A stretch of DNA of 26,164 nucleotides from Candidatus Woesearchaeota archaeon (GTDB lineage: Archaea > Nanobdellota > Nanobdellia > Woesearchaeales > DSVV01), in the NCBI GenBank assembly GCA_016205905.1, contig JACQSP010000104.1, positions 1 through 26,164 on the forward strand. Reading direction: 5' to 3'. Positions within the stretch are counted from its first letter, which is position 1. The number at the start of each line of letters is the position of its first letter. A program made the position numbers and the translations under genes. The notes under the pieces are model-generated. The model was given only the letters and a program-made list of their open reading frames with translations. It was not told the DNA's origin and did no database searches. Positions 14,573-22,383 of the stretch are shown piece by piece.

Positions 14573-16024
14573 TCAATGCAATCTGTGGTATATTGCAATT
14601 GCACATTGTGTTAATTCATTTGCTCCTGATTCTTTTTCTAATCTTTGTGCAATCTCATAACCTCGTCTATAAGCATCATCATTACTGAGGGGGTTATTAA
14701 TTAACATTCTTAATGATCTATTTGCAAGTTCCATATAATTTGGTGTTACAATATTGCTTCGTATAAACCTAATTATTCCTTCAATGTCTTCTCTTTTTGT
14801 TTGAACACATTTTAAAGCTTGTCTTAATTTTTCATGATATTGCTGCATATCTGCAATACCTTGTTCATCAGCATTAAATTCATGGGTTTCATGCAGCAAA
14901 GAGTTGTATGTTCCAACCCTTCTTTCAAGTTCACTTTTATCAGAAGATGTTGCTTTTTTTACTTTTTTCTCAATAAATTCTTCACTTGCTGCATCTTCTG
15001 CAACCTTAAATGCTTCATCAACATTACCATATCTTAAATGGCATGCTATTGCTTTTGTGTACCATGCTTCAGCATTTTCAAATTCTTCCTTCTCTTCAAA
15101 GCATTTTCCAATTATATAACATGTTTCACCTGTGTTAATTCCAGCAGTTTCATGCATTGCTTTAATAAAATAGTCCTTCTTGAAATCATCTTCATGTCTT
15201 TTTATTAGGGTTAATGCTAAAGCTCTTAATTTAACATTAATAAGCCAATTACCATCGCCCCAATCCTTTAACGATTCACTACCTAAATATGCTGCACATC
15301 TTATCTCAACATCATCTGATAAATTAAATTGCGCTTGTTCATTAAATCTATATGCAGAACTGCGCGCATAACTCACTATATGTTCAGTAATGTATCTAAC
15401 TTTCTCTGTGTTTTTTAATTCAAGAGCTGCATTTACACCACTTTCAAGAATATTCTTTAATATATCTAAAGGAGATACTTTATCTCCATACCTTGTTCTT
15501 ACCTTTACTACACCTCTATCATTTTCTATGTTAGGATTGTTTGTTATTGGAGAATATTCAAATTTACTTAATGCTGCCTGACAAATATCATACATTGTTG
15601 AAGGGCTTACTCTTGATTTGGAGTGTCTTGAGGAGTGTCTTGACTTGGCAAAGCTAATAATCTTATCTAATTCTTCAAGCTGATCGCCATAATTTTTAGA
15701 TGAGACATCACATTTTTTGGCAATTTCAACTAATCTTGTAAATGCAGAGTTATACATTGCCTTTGAGTTAGAAGTTTTCTTTTTTGAACCTGATTTAGCA
15801 TGTTGTTGAATATGTTGTATTTCTTCAAGTTTTTTAATATTATCAACAATATTCCACATACTAGAATCAGTTAAAAATCGTGTTCTAGTTTGCTCTATAT
15901 AATAATTAACTAATTCAGTTAAAGCTTCTTCACTTTGGCTTTTTTCAGATAATTTTTTAAGGAAACTTTCTTTTCCATTATCATCCAATTGTTCTAATAT
16001 TTGTTTTAATTCCATTTTATTCAC
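14573..16024 (-). CDS. hypothetical helical protein with a TPR-like segment, 483 residues
   Basis: No family is recognised with confidence. The protein is largely alpha-helical. Residues about 300-345 (GETCYIIGKCFEEKEEFENA then EAWYTKAIACHLRYGNVDEA) read as one and a half tetratricopeptide repeats, a protein-binding fold. A basic serine-rich linker (SRHSSRHSKSR, 128-138) separates two halves. There is no signal peptide or membrane span. GGTGA seven bases before the first ATG favours that start over Met4. A 33-residue membrane protein gene lies 61 bases upstream in the same direction, and the pair is divergent from the Lrp-type regulator. A scaffold or regulatory role is only a guess. Confidence 0.7.
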   Translation of the reverse strand: MNKMELKQILEQLDDNGKESFLKKLSEKSQSEEALTELVNYYIEQTRTRFLTDSSMWNIVDNIKKLEEIQHIQQHAKSGSKKKTSNSKAMYNSAFTRLVEIAKKCDVSSKNYGDQLEELDKIISFAKSRHSSRHSKSRVSPSTMYDICQAALSKFEYSPITNNPNIENDRGVVKVRTRYGDKVSPLDILKNILESGVNAALELKNTEKVRYITEHIVSYARSSAYRFNEQAQFNLSDDVEIRCAAYLGSESLKDWGDGNWLINVKLRALALTLIKRHEDDFKKDYFIKAMHETAGINTGETCYIIGKCFEEKEEFENAEAWYTKAIACHLRYGNVDEAFKVAEDAASEEFIEKKVKKATSSDKSELERRVGTYNSLLHETHEFNADEQGIADMQQYHEKLRQALKCVQTKREDIEGIIRFIRSNIVTPNYMELANRSLRMLINNPLSNDDAYRRGYEIAQRLEKESGANELTQCAIAIYHRLH

Positions 16025-16085
16025 CTTTTCTTATTTTTTCTTACTTTTTTAGTCGGTCTATTAGATTATTATAATCATTAATACT

Positions 16086-16187
16086 TTAGATTGCTATGAT
16101 TATTAGTGCTATTACTATCAAAACACCAATCATTCCAATTTCACCACCTTTTTCTTTTTCATACACTATGCTTGCTTTTCCTTCCAT
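16086..16187 (-). CDS. 33-residue single-span membrane protein
   Basis: This small ORF encodes MEGKASIVYEKEKGGEIG, a polar lysine/glutamate-rich start, followed by a continuous hydrophobic helix of about 15 residues (GVLIVIALIIIAI at the end). A Shine-Dalgarno-like GAGG lies about eight bases before the ATG, and a TATA-like box lies upstream in the 148-base region shared with the divergent Lrp-type gene. The composition (a true membrane span in an AT-rich frame with a proper start) argues for a real gene. It is followed by the TPR-like gene and may be co-transcribed with it. No family is known to me. Confidence 0.6.
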   Translation of the reverse strand: MEGKASIVYEKEKGGEIGMIGVLIVIALIIIAI

Positions 16188-16253
16188 TTTACATCCTCTT
16201 TTTGGTTCTTTTTATCGTTTATATTCACCACTTGTTGTTACTTTGTAATGGTT

Positions 16254-16270
16254 ATGTTGGTTTATATAAA
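16254..16270 (-). promoter_or_regulatory. TATA-like box for the 33-residue / TPR-like unit
   Basis: AGTTTTATATAAACC on the minus strand in the divergent region, expected start near 16236. A second candidate (GAATATAAACG, about 16215-16225) is closer to the ATG. Confidence 0.4.
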
Positions 16271-16302
16271 ACTTTCTGAGCAAAATTAACCTTAAAACGA
16301 TA

Positions 16303-16312
16303 AATTTAAATA
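16303..16312 (+). promoter_or_regulatory. TATA-like box for the tandem Lrp-type gene
   Basis: AATTTAAATA is centred about 28 bases from the ATG at 16336. No Shine-Dalgarno site is present, so the mRNA is probably leaderless. Confidence 0.5.
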
Positions 16313-16335
16313 ATTAAGTAGTATTATAACCAATT

Positions 16336-17433
16336 ATGAGGGATTATTCATTCAAACAGCTGTTAAAAGGCAAGAAACTTGCAATTGAGCTGGCAGAACA
16401 ATCTTCAATTATTCCTAAGATAGATGCCAAGGATAGAAAAATCATTTTTGAGCTTGCTAAAGATGCAAGAATTCCTATAAAAGCACTAGCAAAGAATATA
16501 GGGGTTTCAAGGGAAGGTACAAAATATAGGATAGAACGGCTTATCAAACATAATATTTTACAAGGTTTTACCTTATCATTAAATCTTTCTAAATTGGGCT
16601 TAAGATGGCATTATGTGCTGCTTCAACTGCAAAATTATACAAAGGAATTTGAAGAAAAATTAACCTCATTTGTTTCTGCAAGCAAAAATATTATCAAAGC
16701 AACTAAATACACGGGTAATTATGATGTTGTGTTAGAAGTGTGCTCTTATAGCTTGATTGAATTTGATAATGTTCTAAGAGAAATAAGAAACACATGTAGC
16801 GACCATTTAAGAGATTATATTGTTTTATTAGGATTAAGGGAGTTTAAATATCTTTCATGTTCGTTAGGATATTTAGGATATACACAAGAGATATTGTTTA
16901 AAAACAAAAAAAAGCTTGAATTATACAGAATAAATGAACTTGAGTTTAGCATGTCTGGATTATTCGAATTAGATGCAACAGACAAGAATATTTTAGTTGC
17001 ATTAACAGATAATTCAAGAACACCCAGCACAATAATAGGAAAAGAAGTAAATCTTTCTAATGATGGCGTGATAAAAAGAATAAATAAAATGATAGATGCA
17101 GGTATCATTACTAAATTTATGCCTATCTTCAATTTTTCTGTGTTTAATCTACAATGGTACACATTATATTTCAAGCTAAAAAATATTACAAAAGAGAGGG
17201 AAAGTAATTTTGTGAATTATATTGTAGAACACCCATATATTAATTCATTAACTAAGCTGAGTGGAACCTATGATTATGTCTGTATGATGTGGATAGAGTC
17301 TCCAAAGCAATATAATAAAATTATGAATGAAATCTCAACTAATTTTTCTGACATTATTTCTGGCTATTTGCCGTTAATTGGTTTAACAGAATATAAATAT
17401 TCAGAGATGCCAATTGAATTAATTAAACATTAA
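16336..17433 (+). CDS. tandem Lrp/AsnC-type transcriptional regulator, two fused copies
   Basis: Two complete Lrp-like units lie in one chain. Unit 1 has a helix-turn-helix at about 30-76 (DAKDRKIIFELAKDARIPIK, then VSREGTKYRIERLIK) and an effector-type alpha/beta domain at about 86-172. Unit 2 has a helix-turn-helix at about 212-260 (DATDKNILVALTDNSRTPST, then LSNDGVIKRINKMI) and its own alpha/beta domain at about 268-353. Ordinary Lrp/AsnC proteins are about 150 residues and dimerise; this 365-residue chain would be a built-in dimer. A short linker (about 175-205) joins the units. Ligand and targets are unknown. It faces the TPR-like unit across a shared promoter region and ends convergent with pelA. 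Confidence 0.85.
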   Translation: MRDYSFKQLLKGKKLAIELAEQSSIIPKIDAKDRKIIFELAKDARIPIKALAKNIGVSREGTKYRIERLIKHNILQGFTLSLNLSKLGLRWHYVLLQLQNYTKEFEEKLTSFVSASKNIIKATKYTGNYDVVLEVCSYSLIEFDNVLREIRNTCSDHLRDYIVLLGLREFKYLSCSLGYLGYTQEILFKNKKKLELYRINELEFSMSGLFELDATDKNILVALTDNSRTPSTIIGKEVNLSNDGVIKRINKMIDAGIITKFMPIFNFSVFNLQWYTLYFKLKNITKERESNFVNYIVEHPYINSLTKLSGTYDYVCMMWIESPKQYNKIMNEISTNFSDIISGYLPLIGLTEYKYSEMPIELIKH

Positions 17434-17448
17434 AGGTTTGCTGATTGC

Positions 17449-17470
17449 TTAATTTCTTTTTTTCTTTTTA
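17449..17470 (+). terminator. oligo-T terminator after the tandem Lrp-type gene
   Basis: T-rich run with seven and five consecutive T, 16 to 37 bases after the stop codon, in the gap between two convergent genes. Typical archaeal termination signal. Confidence 0.55.
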
Positions 17471-17521
17471 CGTCTGTTAATTACGAAAATTTAATGTCTT
17501 TGCTATACTTCATTCTCTTGT

Positions 17522-18589
17522 TCATTTAATCCTATATCTTAACAATGCAGCAATCCCGCCCAAACCATCTAGTGTTTTGCCGCCGTCATGCTCTGAGCTG
17601 ACAATATAAACATCTGCCTGTGTTGAATCTGCTTCTCTCATAATTCGTTCTACTTCTCCAAACGTGCCTTCTTGCCTCTTTTTCAGGATAACTCCGTCGC
17701 TTACCAGCAAAACTTTTATAGCGCCCATTTCAGACGCTTCTTTTGTTTCTTTTATACCATAGACGACTAAACCGCTCTTTTTTATTTCACCAAGCACTTC
17801 TTCCACAAGGCCAATTTCTCTTATTACCCTGTCCTGTTTTATTGCAGTGGAAACCTCTGGCCTTTTCAGGACTTCATTTATTGCAGATTTGCTTACTGAA
17901 TTCGATGTTGCAAACAGGAGCTTCTTTTTTAATGATTCATTGGTTAATTCTTTGCTTAATTCTTCTTTCCAGAATGAAGGGCTTGCAAGAATTATTTTTG
18001 TGAACTTGTATTTAGCATCAAAGTTTTCAAGTAATTTAATAATCTCATGGTAAAAATTTGCCTTTACCTTCTCGTCAACTGCTTTTTTCTGCACATCACC
18101 TTTTATTTCTACCAGAACATCATAACCATACTTTTTCATTAAGGCAAACATTGCCTCTTCCCTGTCAAAAACACAAATAAGAATATTGCTTGGCTTGTCT
18201 TCCATAGCTTCTTTTAATCTTTTCACATGATAACCTAACCAAGCTGGCTTTTCTAGGGTTAATATCGTGCCTTCTTCAATGTTAAAAGTATGGTAACTTC
18301 CAGCAGGAACATCTTCTAAACCTTCAATGATTTTGCCAGAAATCCTTAAATCACCTGTATATTTATGAAACTCTATCTTTTCTAATTTGATAGATAATGT
18401 TACATGGATAATCTTTACATTAGCTTTTCTGTCTTCGCTTCCACCACTTCCAATCTTGATTTTTCTTTCAGTTCTGCTTCTAACAATATCGCCTTCTTCA
18501 ACCAAAGTGCTTAAATACCAGATGTCATCCTTATTTTCAATCTTTATTTTTGCAATACCTTTTCTTAAATCCTTGTGAATTAGCTGCAT
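17522..18589 (-). CDS. pelA: Pelota, ribosome rescue / mRNA surveillance factor
   Basis: Archaeal Pelota (Dom34 relative) enters stalled ribosomes with the GTPase aEF1A and promotes splitting with ABCE1. The N-terminal Sm-like domain (about 1-130) has the typical MQLIHKDLRKGIAKIKIEN start and the DIWYLSTLVEEGDIV motif. The middle domain (about 135-255) carries CVFDREEAMFALMKKYG. The C-terminal domain (about 260-355) contains DGVILKKR and ends with DGLGGIAALLRYRI. As expected for Pelota and unlike aRF1 there is no GGQ peptide-release motif. Length is usual. A TATA-like box about 25 bases before the ATG implies a leaderless mRNA. Confidence 0.95.
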   Translation of the reverse strand: MQLIHKDLRKGIAKIKIENKDDIWYLSTLVEEGDIVRSRTERKIKIGSGGSEDRKANVKIIHVTLSIKLEKIEFHKYTGDLRISGKIIEGLEDVPAGSYHTFNIEEGTILTLEKPAWLGYHVKRLKEAMEDKPSNILICVFDREEAMFALMKKYGYDVLVEIKGDVQKKAVDEKVKANFYHEIIKLLENFDAKYKFTKIILASPSFWKEELSKELTNESLKKKLLFATSNSVSKSAINEVLKRPEVSTAIKQDRVIREIGLVEEVLGEIKKSGLVVYGIKETKEASEMGAIKVLLVSDGVILKKRQEGTFGEVERIMREADSTQADVYIVSSEHDGGKTLDGLGGIAALLRYRIK

Positions 18590-18607
18590 AATTGATAAAA
18601 GAAGGAA

Positions 18608-18620
18608 GGATTATAAAAAC
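18608..18620 (-). promoter_or_regulatory. TATA-like box for pelA
   Basis: GTTTTTATAATCC on the minus strand, centred about 25 bases from the ATG at 18589. Confidence 0.5.
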
Positions 18621-18720
18621 GTTTTGGATGAAGCTGGCTAAAGATGGGGAAATGTGGATTTTGTTTGTTTAGCCAATTTCTTGTTTCTTAACCTCTTTTT
18701 CTTCGGTCTCCACACGTACT

Positions 18721-18828
18721 AGGGCGCAGCCACACGTCTCATGAAAATGATTTAGAGTTTTTTGAGAGAAGTATTAGAAAAATAAAATAATCATGAACAG
18801 GTGGCTTCGCTTTGGAACTAAATGAATA
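18721..18828. repeat. coreless inverted pair of the dispersed tag
   Basis: The left arm AGGGCGCAGCCACACGTCTC-ATGAA (18721-18745) is complementary to the right arm at 18791-18812 (TCATGAACAGGTGGCTTCGC and onward). The right tag (18803-18828) matches that at 22335-22360 in 22 of 26 positions. Between the arms is an AT-rich stretch of about 45 bases with no heptads. This is the same outer frame that encloses hairpin copy 3 but without the hairpin. It ends four bases from the stop codon of the leftward gene at 18833, so it is probably in that gene's 3' untranslated region. Confidence 0.7.
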
Positions 18829-18832
18829 TATT

Positions 18833-20473
18833 CTATCTTATAAGCTTCACAATTCCATTATTTGCATCAACCTCAATTATATCTCCGTCTTTAAACAATT
18901 TCGTTGCTCTTACAGTTCCAATAATACAAGGTATTCCTAACTCTCTTGAAACAATTGCTGCATGAGAGCAAATGCCGCCTTCGTCTGTCACTACAGCAGA
19001 TGCTTTTTCCAAAGCCAGCATCATGTCTGGCCGTGTATTTCCTGTTACTAAAATATCTCCTTTTTCCATCTCATAAATCTGGGTTACCATATTTTCTCCA
19101 TGTGCAAGAAGTTTTACTTTTCCTACTTTTATTCCTTTATTCGCAATTGTCCCTTTCAATATTGTTTTATCATTTATTTCATCCTTTAGATACTTATCAT
19201 AAATTAATTTTGCTTCCTCGCCTTTAAACAATATTGGTTTTTGCCTGTCAAATATTGCATAAATACAGGGTTTCTTTCTTTCTTCTAACTCTGTGAGAGA
19301 AACCTTTTCTTTCTCATTTTCTTTCTTTGCAAAATAATTATTAATTTCTTCTCTAGTATAATACTGAATATCCACCTCACTAATATTTATTCTTCTTGCA
19401 AATTCCCTTAGCATCTTGCCCCATACATGAATTCCTTTGCTCCAGAAAAGCCTAATCATCATTCTTTGATGTGAATAAATTCTTGCCACGTCAATAATAT
19501 GCACCAGCTCTTTAGATAAATTATATTTTTTAATTATGTCTTCTCTTTCTTTTTTCATTCTTTCTTTATCTGGAGATTTCTCTGCTATTTGTCTGTATAT
19601 CTCGTATTCAGAACGTTTTACTATGTCTCGTAGCCTTTTTACATAATATTTCAAATCAAACACATCAAAATTCTCTGAGCAGGCCAAAAAATCATACTTG
19701 TTTTGGTGTGCTTTTAACATATCATAAATATTTTTGGCTGAATAAAACAGCTCTCTTAAAACCATTTCTTCCTCTTGAGAAAAAAACACAACTAATTCTC
19801 TGTCGTCTTTTATTTTCAATGCAATTTTTAACAAATCTTTTTCTTCACTCTCCAATAAGGTAATCTCATCTGGTTTTAGCATCATTGTTAAAATATTAAA
19901 CTGCGTTTCTCCGTCAATTTTTTGTTTCTCCATCAAATGCTTAATTTCCTCTTCGATTGCATAAGAAATAGATGGTTGGGAAACATTAAAATAACCAAAC
20001 ATCTTTTGTATTTCTATAAACAATTTATTATAATGCCCCAAAAACTCTTCAGTTTTCATATATTTCAGCTGATGGGCGTCAATAAACTCTGTATACATCC
20101 ATAATTCCTTGCACTTTTCCTCTGCTTCTTTCACATTCTTCTCAACAAATTCAGGTAACTTTAATTTATTTAAACCATGTTTGCCAACTTCTGCAATTAC
20201 ATCATAACTAAAGTAAAGAGTGTTTTTCCCATCTTCAATGTGAAAAATTATCTCGTTATGGCCTTTTCCAATAACATCAGCAGTGTTAAACACATGTGTT
20301 GGCATATACAAATCTGCCCTGCAAAAGCCCATTGTAATTGTTCCAATTTTTTTAAACTTTTTCTCAGGCAGCCAGTCTAAATTATTAATCTTTCTCACTA
20401 TCCCTTTATCTCCTGTTTTGTTCTTTACTTCACATTTTTCAGAATCAGTTGTTTCAGGAATCATTTTAGCCAC
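18833..20473 (-). CDS. PEP-utiliser mobile (phosphohistidine) domain protein lacking an ATP-grasp domain
   Basis: The C-terminal 100 residues are the swivelling phosphohistidine domain of PEP synthase, pyruvate phosphate dikinase and rifampin phosphotransferase: GDILVTGNTRPDMMLALEKA, then TDEGGICSHAAI with the phospho-acceptor H504, then GIPCIIGT. The first roughly 430 residues are mostly helical and hold neither the ATP-grasp domain nor the PEP-binding barrel. The order (helical substrate-type domain, then His domain at the C-terminus) recalls rifampin phosphotransferase without its N-terminal kinase part. So it probably needs a partner to load its histidine; substrate unknown. The start is GTG at 20473 (Met4 at 20464 is possible). 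It lies 15 bases after the histidine phosphatase gene, hence the same operon. Confidence 0.8.
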   Translation of the reverse strand: MAKMIPETTDSEKCEVKNKTGDKGIVRKINNLDWLPEKKFKKIGTITMGFCRADLYMPTHVFNTADVIGKGHNEIIFHIEDGKNTLYFSYDVIAEVGKHGLNKLKLPEFVEKNVKEAEEKCKELWMYTEFIDAHQLKYMKTEEFLGHYNKLFIEIQKMFGYFNVSQPSISYAIEEEIKHLMEKQKIDGETQFNILTMMLKPDEITLLESEEKDLLKIALKIKDDRELVVFFSQEEEMVLRELFYSAKNIYDMLKAHQNKYDFLACSENFDVFDLKYYVKRLRDIVKRSEYEIYRQIAEKSPDKERMKKEREDIIKKYNLSKELVHIIDVARIYSHQRMMIRLFWSKGIHVWGKMLREFARRINISEVDIQYYTREEINNYFAKKENEKEKVSLTELEERKKPCIYAIFDRQKPILFKGEEAKLIYDKYLKDEINDKTILKGTIANKGIKVGKVKLLAHGENMVTQIYEMEKGDILVTGNTRPDMMLALEKASAVVTDEGGICSHAAIVSRELGIPCIIGTVRATKLFKDGDIIEVDANNGIVKLIR

Positions 20474-20488
20474 TTCATCACTTTAACA

Positions 20489-21181
20489 TTAATCTAATCT
20501 TCTTGCTTGAAGACGACAATTAGCTTTATTTTGTATTAAATATTCCAAATAATCCATTTCAACAAGATACTTCTTACCATGTTCATCAACCTGCCCATCA
20601 ACTGAAATAATTGGATGTTTAATATCAACTATACTATCAATACCAAAAGAAAACCCCTGTAAATTTGCAGACATTGCACTATTTATTTCATTTATCCCAA
20701 GCGCATATAAGAAAACACTCATAGGAATATCATGCGAAACTGCCAGAACACCACTAGAATCCAGTTTTGAAACAACAAATGAAGCGAATCTTTGAGATAT
20801 CGTATATACTTCTTCAGGTGTATGTTCTATAAGATGCTGATAAGCTTTTTGACATCCAACCTGATGCGGGCTGTAACCAGATAAGAAATTTGCAACATCA
20901 ATTCTTTTATCTTCATTTCTCCTTCCACCATCTTTTTCCCAATCTTTTAATTTTTCTCGTCCAAAACCATAGCTTATCCAATATCCAGTCTCTATTGCTC
21001 TTATTTGCGGCGAGGTTATAATAGGGGTAATTATACTCCTATCAGCAAGTACAGCCTCATCAACAAGCTTTTTACCATATTCTATTGCCTCTTTTATTCC
21101 ACTCTCTGACAAAAATTTTAAAACCTTGCCATCATATTTCAGTTTTATACTTTCGGCATGCCTTATTACTTTATTTCTCAT
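20489..21181 (-). CDS. histidine phosphatase superfamily protein
   Basis: The N-terminal VIRHAES holds the superfamily's catalytic R7-H8, where the histidine is transiently phosphorylated. R61 in SPQIRAIET and H150 in AVSHDIPM complete the phosphate pocket. The 230-residue length lies between small SixA-type and phosphoglycerate-mutase-type members. Known members remove phosphate from sugars, nucleotides or protein phosphohistidine; sequence alone does not decide. Its position 15 bases before the phosphohistidine-domain gene suggests the two act on the same phosphate relay. GGTGA six bases before the ATG and a TATA-like box at 21213-21225 support the start. It is divergent from TrmB regulator 2. 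Confidence 0.82.
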   Translation of the reverse strand: MRNKVIRHAESIKLKYDGKVLKFLSESGIKEAIEYGKKLVDEAVLADRSIITPIITSPQIRAIETGYWISYGFGREKLKDWEKDGGRRNEDKRIDVANFLSGYSPHQVGCQKAYQHLIEHTPEEVYTISQRFASFVVSKLDSSGVLAVSHDIPMSVFLYALGINEINSAMSANLQGFSFGIDSIVDIKHPIISVDGQVDEHGKKYLVEMDYLEYLIQNKANCRLQARRLD

Positions 21182-21212
21182 TTTTTTTCACCATTTTCTT
21201 TCTTTTGATTTT

Positions 21213-21225
21213 CAGTTATATACTT
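21213..21225 (-). promoter_or_regulatory. TATA-like box for the phosphatase / phosphohistidine operon
   Basis: AAGTATATAACTG on the minus strand. Expected start near 21193 leaves about 12 leader bases that contain the GGTGA site. Confidence 0.5.
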
Positions 21226-21263
21226 AATATTTTTACTACCCAGAAGTAAACTAATTAAATTAA

Positions 21264-21276
21264 GAGATTATAAATC
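21264..21276. promoter_or_regulatory. short dyad in the TrmB2 divergent region
   Basis: AGATT and AATCT form a perfect five-base inverted repeat around ATA. It lies midway between the two divergent TATA-like boxes, followed by an isolated G-run (CCTAGGGGGG, 21288-21297). Possible operator for TrmB2, but short and AT-rich. Confidence 0.25.
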
Positions 21277-21309
21277 TTATTGTCACCTAGGGGGGTCGTA
21301 ATTAATAAA

Positions 21310-21320
21310 TTATATAAATA
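21310..21320 (+). promoter_or_regulatory. TATA-like box for TrmB regulator 2
   Basis: TTATATAAATA is centred 26 bases from the ATG at 21341, and no Shine-Dalgarno site is present. This is a clear leaderless arrangement. Confidence 0.6.
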
Positions 21321-21340
21321 AGCTCATCAACCATCTGCTT

Positions 21341-22099
21341 ATGGAGACAAACGAGATAGGGCTATTAGAAAATATTGGTCTTACACATGGAGAAACAAAA
21401 GTTTATCTAGCATTGTTGAGGTTAGGAAACACTAAAACAGGACCATTAGCTAAAGAAGCAGGGGTTTCTTCGTCAAAGGTTTACAAGATTCTTGACAGGC
21501 TAATTAAAAAAGGATTAGTTGCACATGTTATCAAAGGTAAAATTAAATATTTCAAGGCTTTAGAGCCAAAAAGAATCATAGAATATATGGAAGAAAAAGA
21601 GAAGCAATTATCTGAAAAAAAAGAGCTTGTTAAAAAACTCCTGCCGCAGTTTGAAATGGAACAAAAATTAGCAGGAAAAAAAACTGGTGCAATTATTTAC
21701 GAGGGATTTAAGGCCACTACTAATTTTTTCAGGAATATTCTTGACGATTTGAAAGCAGGAGAAGAATATTATGTTATTGGGGCATCATATGGTGAAGTTC
21801 CAGCTTTAAGGCCATTTTTTTATAATTATCACTTTCAGCGTGTTAAAAAGGGAATCATAGTAAAAATGCTGGCTAATTATGATACAAAAGGCAATTTGGA
21901 AAAAACAACTGCAAAAAAATCAGAGATTAGATATTTGCCTAAACAATTTATTTCTAACATGCAGATTACATTTTATAAAAACAAGGCTTTCATATCCTTA
22001 TGGACAAAAATACCCATTGGCTTTCTTATCGAAGATGAGGAAGCAGTTAATGGATTCAGAAAATATTTTAACGCCTTCTGGAAGATAGCGAAGAAATAA
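21341..22099 (+). CDS. TrmB-family transcriptional regulator 2
   Basis: It has the same plan as the TrmB gene at 4021: winged helix at about 1-72 (LTHGETKVYLALLRLGNTKT, then SSSKVYKILDRLIKKGLVAH), a lysine/glutamate coiled coil at about 80-110, then a sensor domain starting with GAIIYEGFKATTNFFRNIL. The family senses sugars or metabolites; the ligand is not readable here. It is divergent from the histidine phosphatase/phosphohistidine operon, the most likely target by position. Leaderless start as judged from the TATA-like box. T-rich sequence follows the stop codon. Confidence 0.88.
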   Translation: METNEIGLLENIGLTHGETKVYLALLRLGNTKTGPLAKEAGVSSSKVYKILDRLIKKGLVAHVIKGKIKYFKALEPKRIIEYMEEKEKQLSEKKELVKKLLPQFEMEQKLAGKKTGAIIYEGFKATTNFFRNILDDLKAGEEYYVIGASYGEVPALRPFFYNYHFQRVKKGIIVKMLANYDTKGNLEKTTAKKSEIRYLPKQFISNMQITFYKNKAFISLWTKIPIGFLIEDEEAVNGFRKYFNAFWKIAKK

Positions 22100-22186
22100 T
22101 CTTTTTATATTTGTTTAATAAATTTCATATTTTTAAATCTATTTTTCTTGCTCTCAATCATGTTTTCTGCTCCCAATCCGTTTGTG

Positions 22187-22343
22187 GGCGCAGCCACCGT
22201 CTCATGAAAAATAATAACTGTTTGTAGTTAGTCGTTTGTCGTTAGTCGTAAACAAAAAACGAAAAAAACAGCTGACGACATACGACTAACGACCTACGAC
22301 AAACGACTTACTAATTTATCTTCGTGAGACGGGTGGCTGCGCC
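22187..22343. repeat. composite nested element: outer tag inverted repeat around hairpin copy 3
   Basis: The left arm (22187-22207, GGCGCAGCCACCGTCTCATG) is the reverse complement of the right arm (22322-22343) apart from one inserted G and one substitution. Heptad hairpin copy 3 lies between them. The right arm continues into the tag to 22360. The whole unit fills most of the 405-base gap between TrmB2 and the metallo-hydrolase gene; the rest of that gap holds a tag half-copy and a promoter. Confidence 0.8.
22225..22313. repeat. heptad-repeat hairpin, copy 3
   Basis: Left heptads of the GTCGTNN type run 22231-22251 and five right heptads of the GACNNAC type run 22277-22311. Pairing 22225-22251 with 22287-22313 gives 23 pairs in 27 positions, the four mismatches lying in variable heptad bases. 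The loop is 35 bases, A-rich, with surplus heptads at its right end, so the arms differ in repeat number. Confidence 0.82.
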
Positions 22344-22383
22344 TTGGAACTAAACAAATAAATTAAACACATAATGAATGGGT

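Noticed and set aside
20440..20490. C/D box small RNA (GTGATGA then CTGA on the minus strand)
   Set aside because: The boxes lie over the start of a coding gene, no second box pair or terminal stem is visible, and both motifs are short enough to occur by chance.
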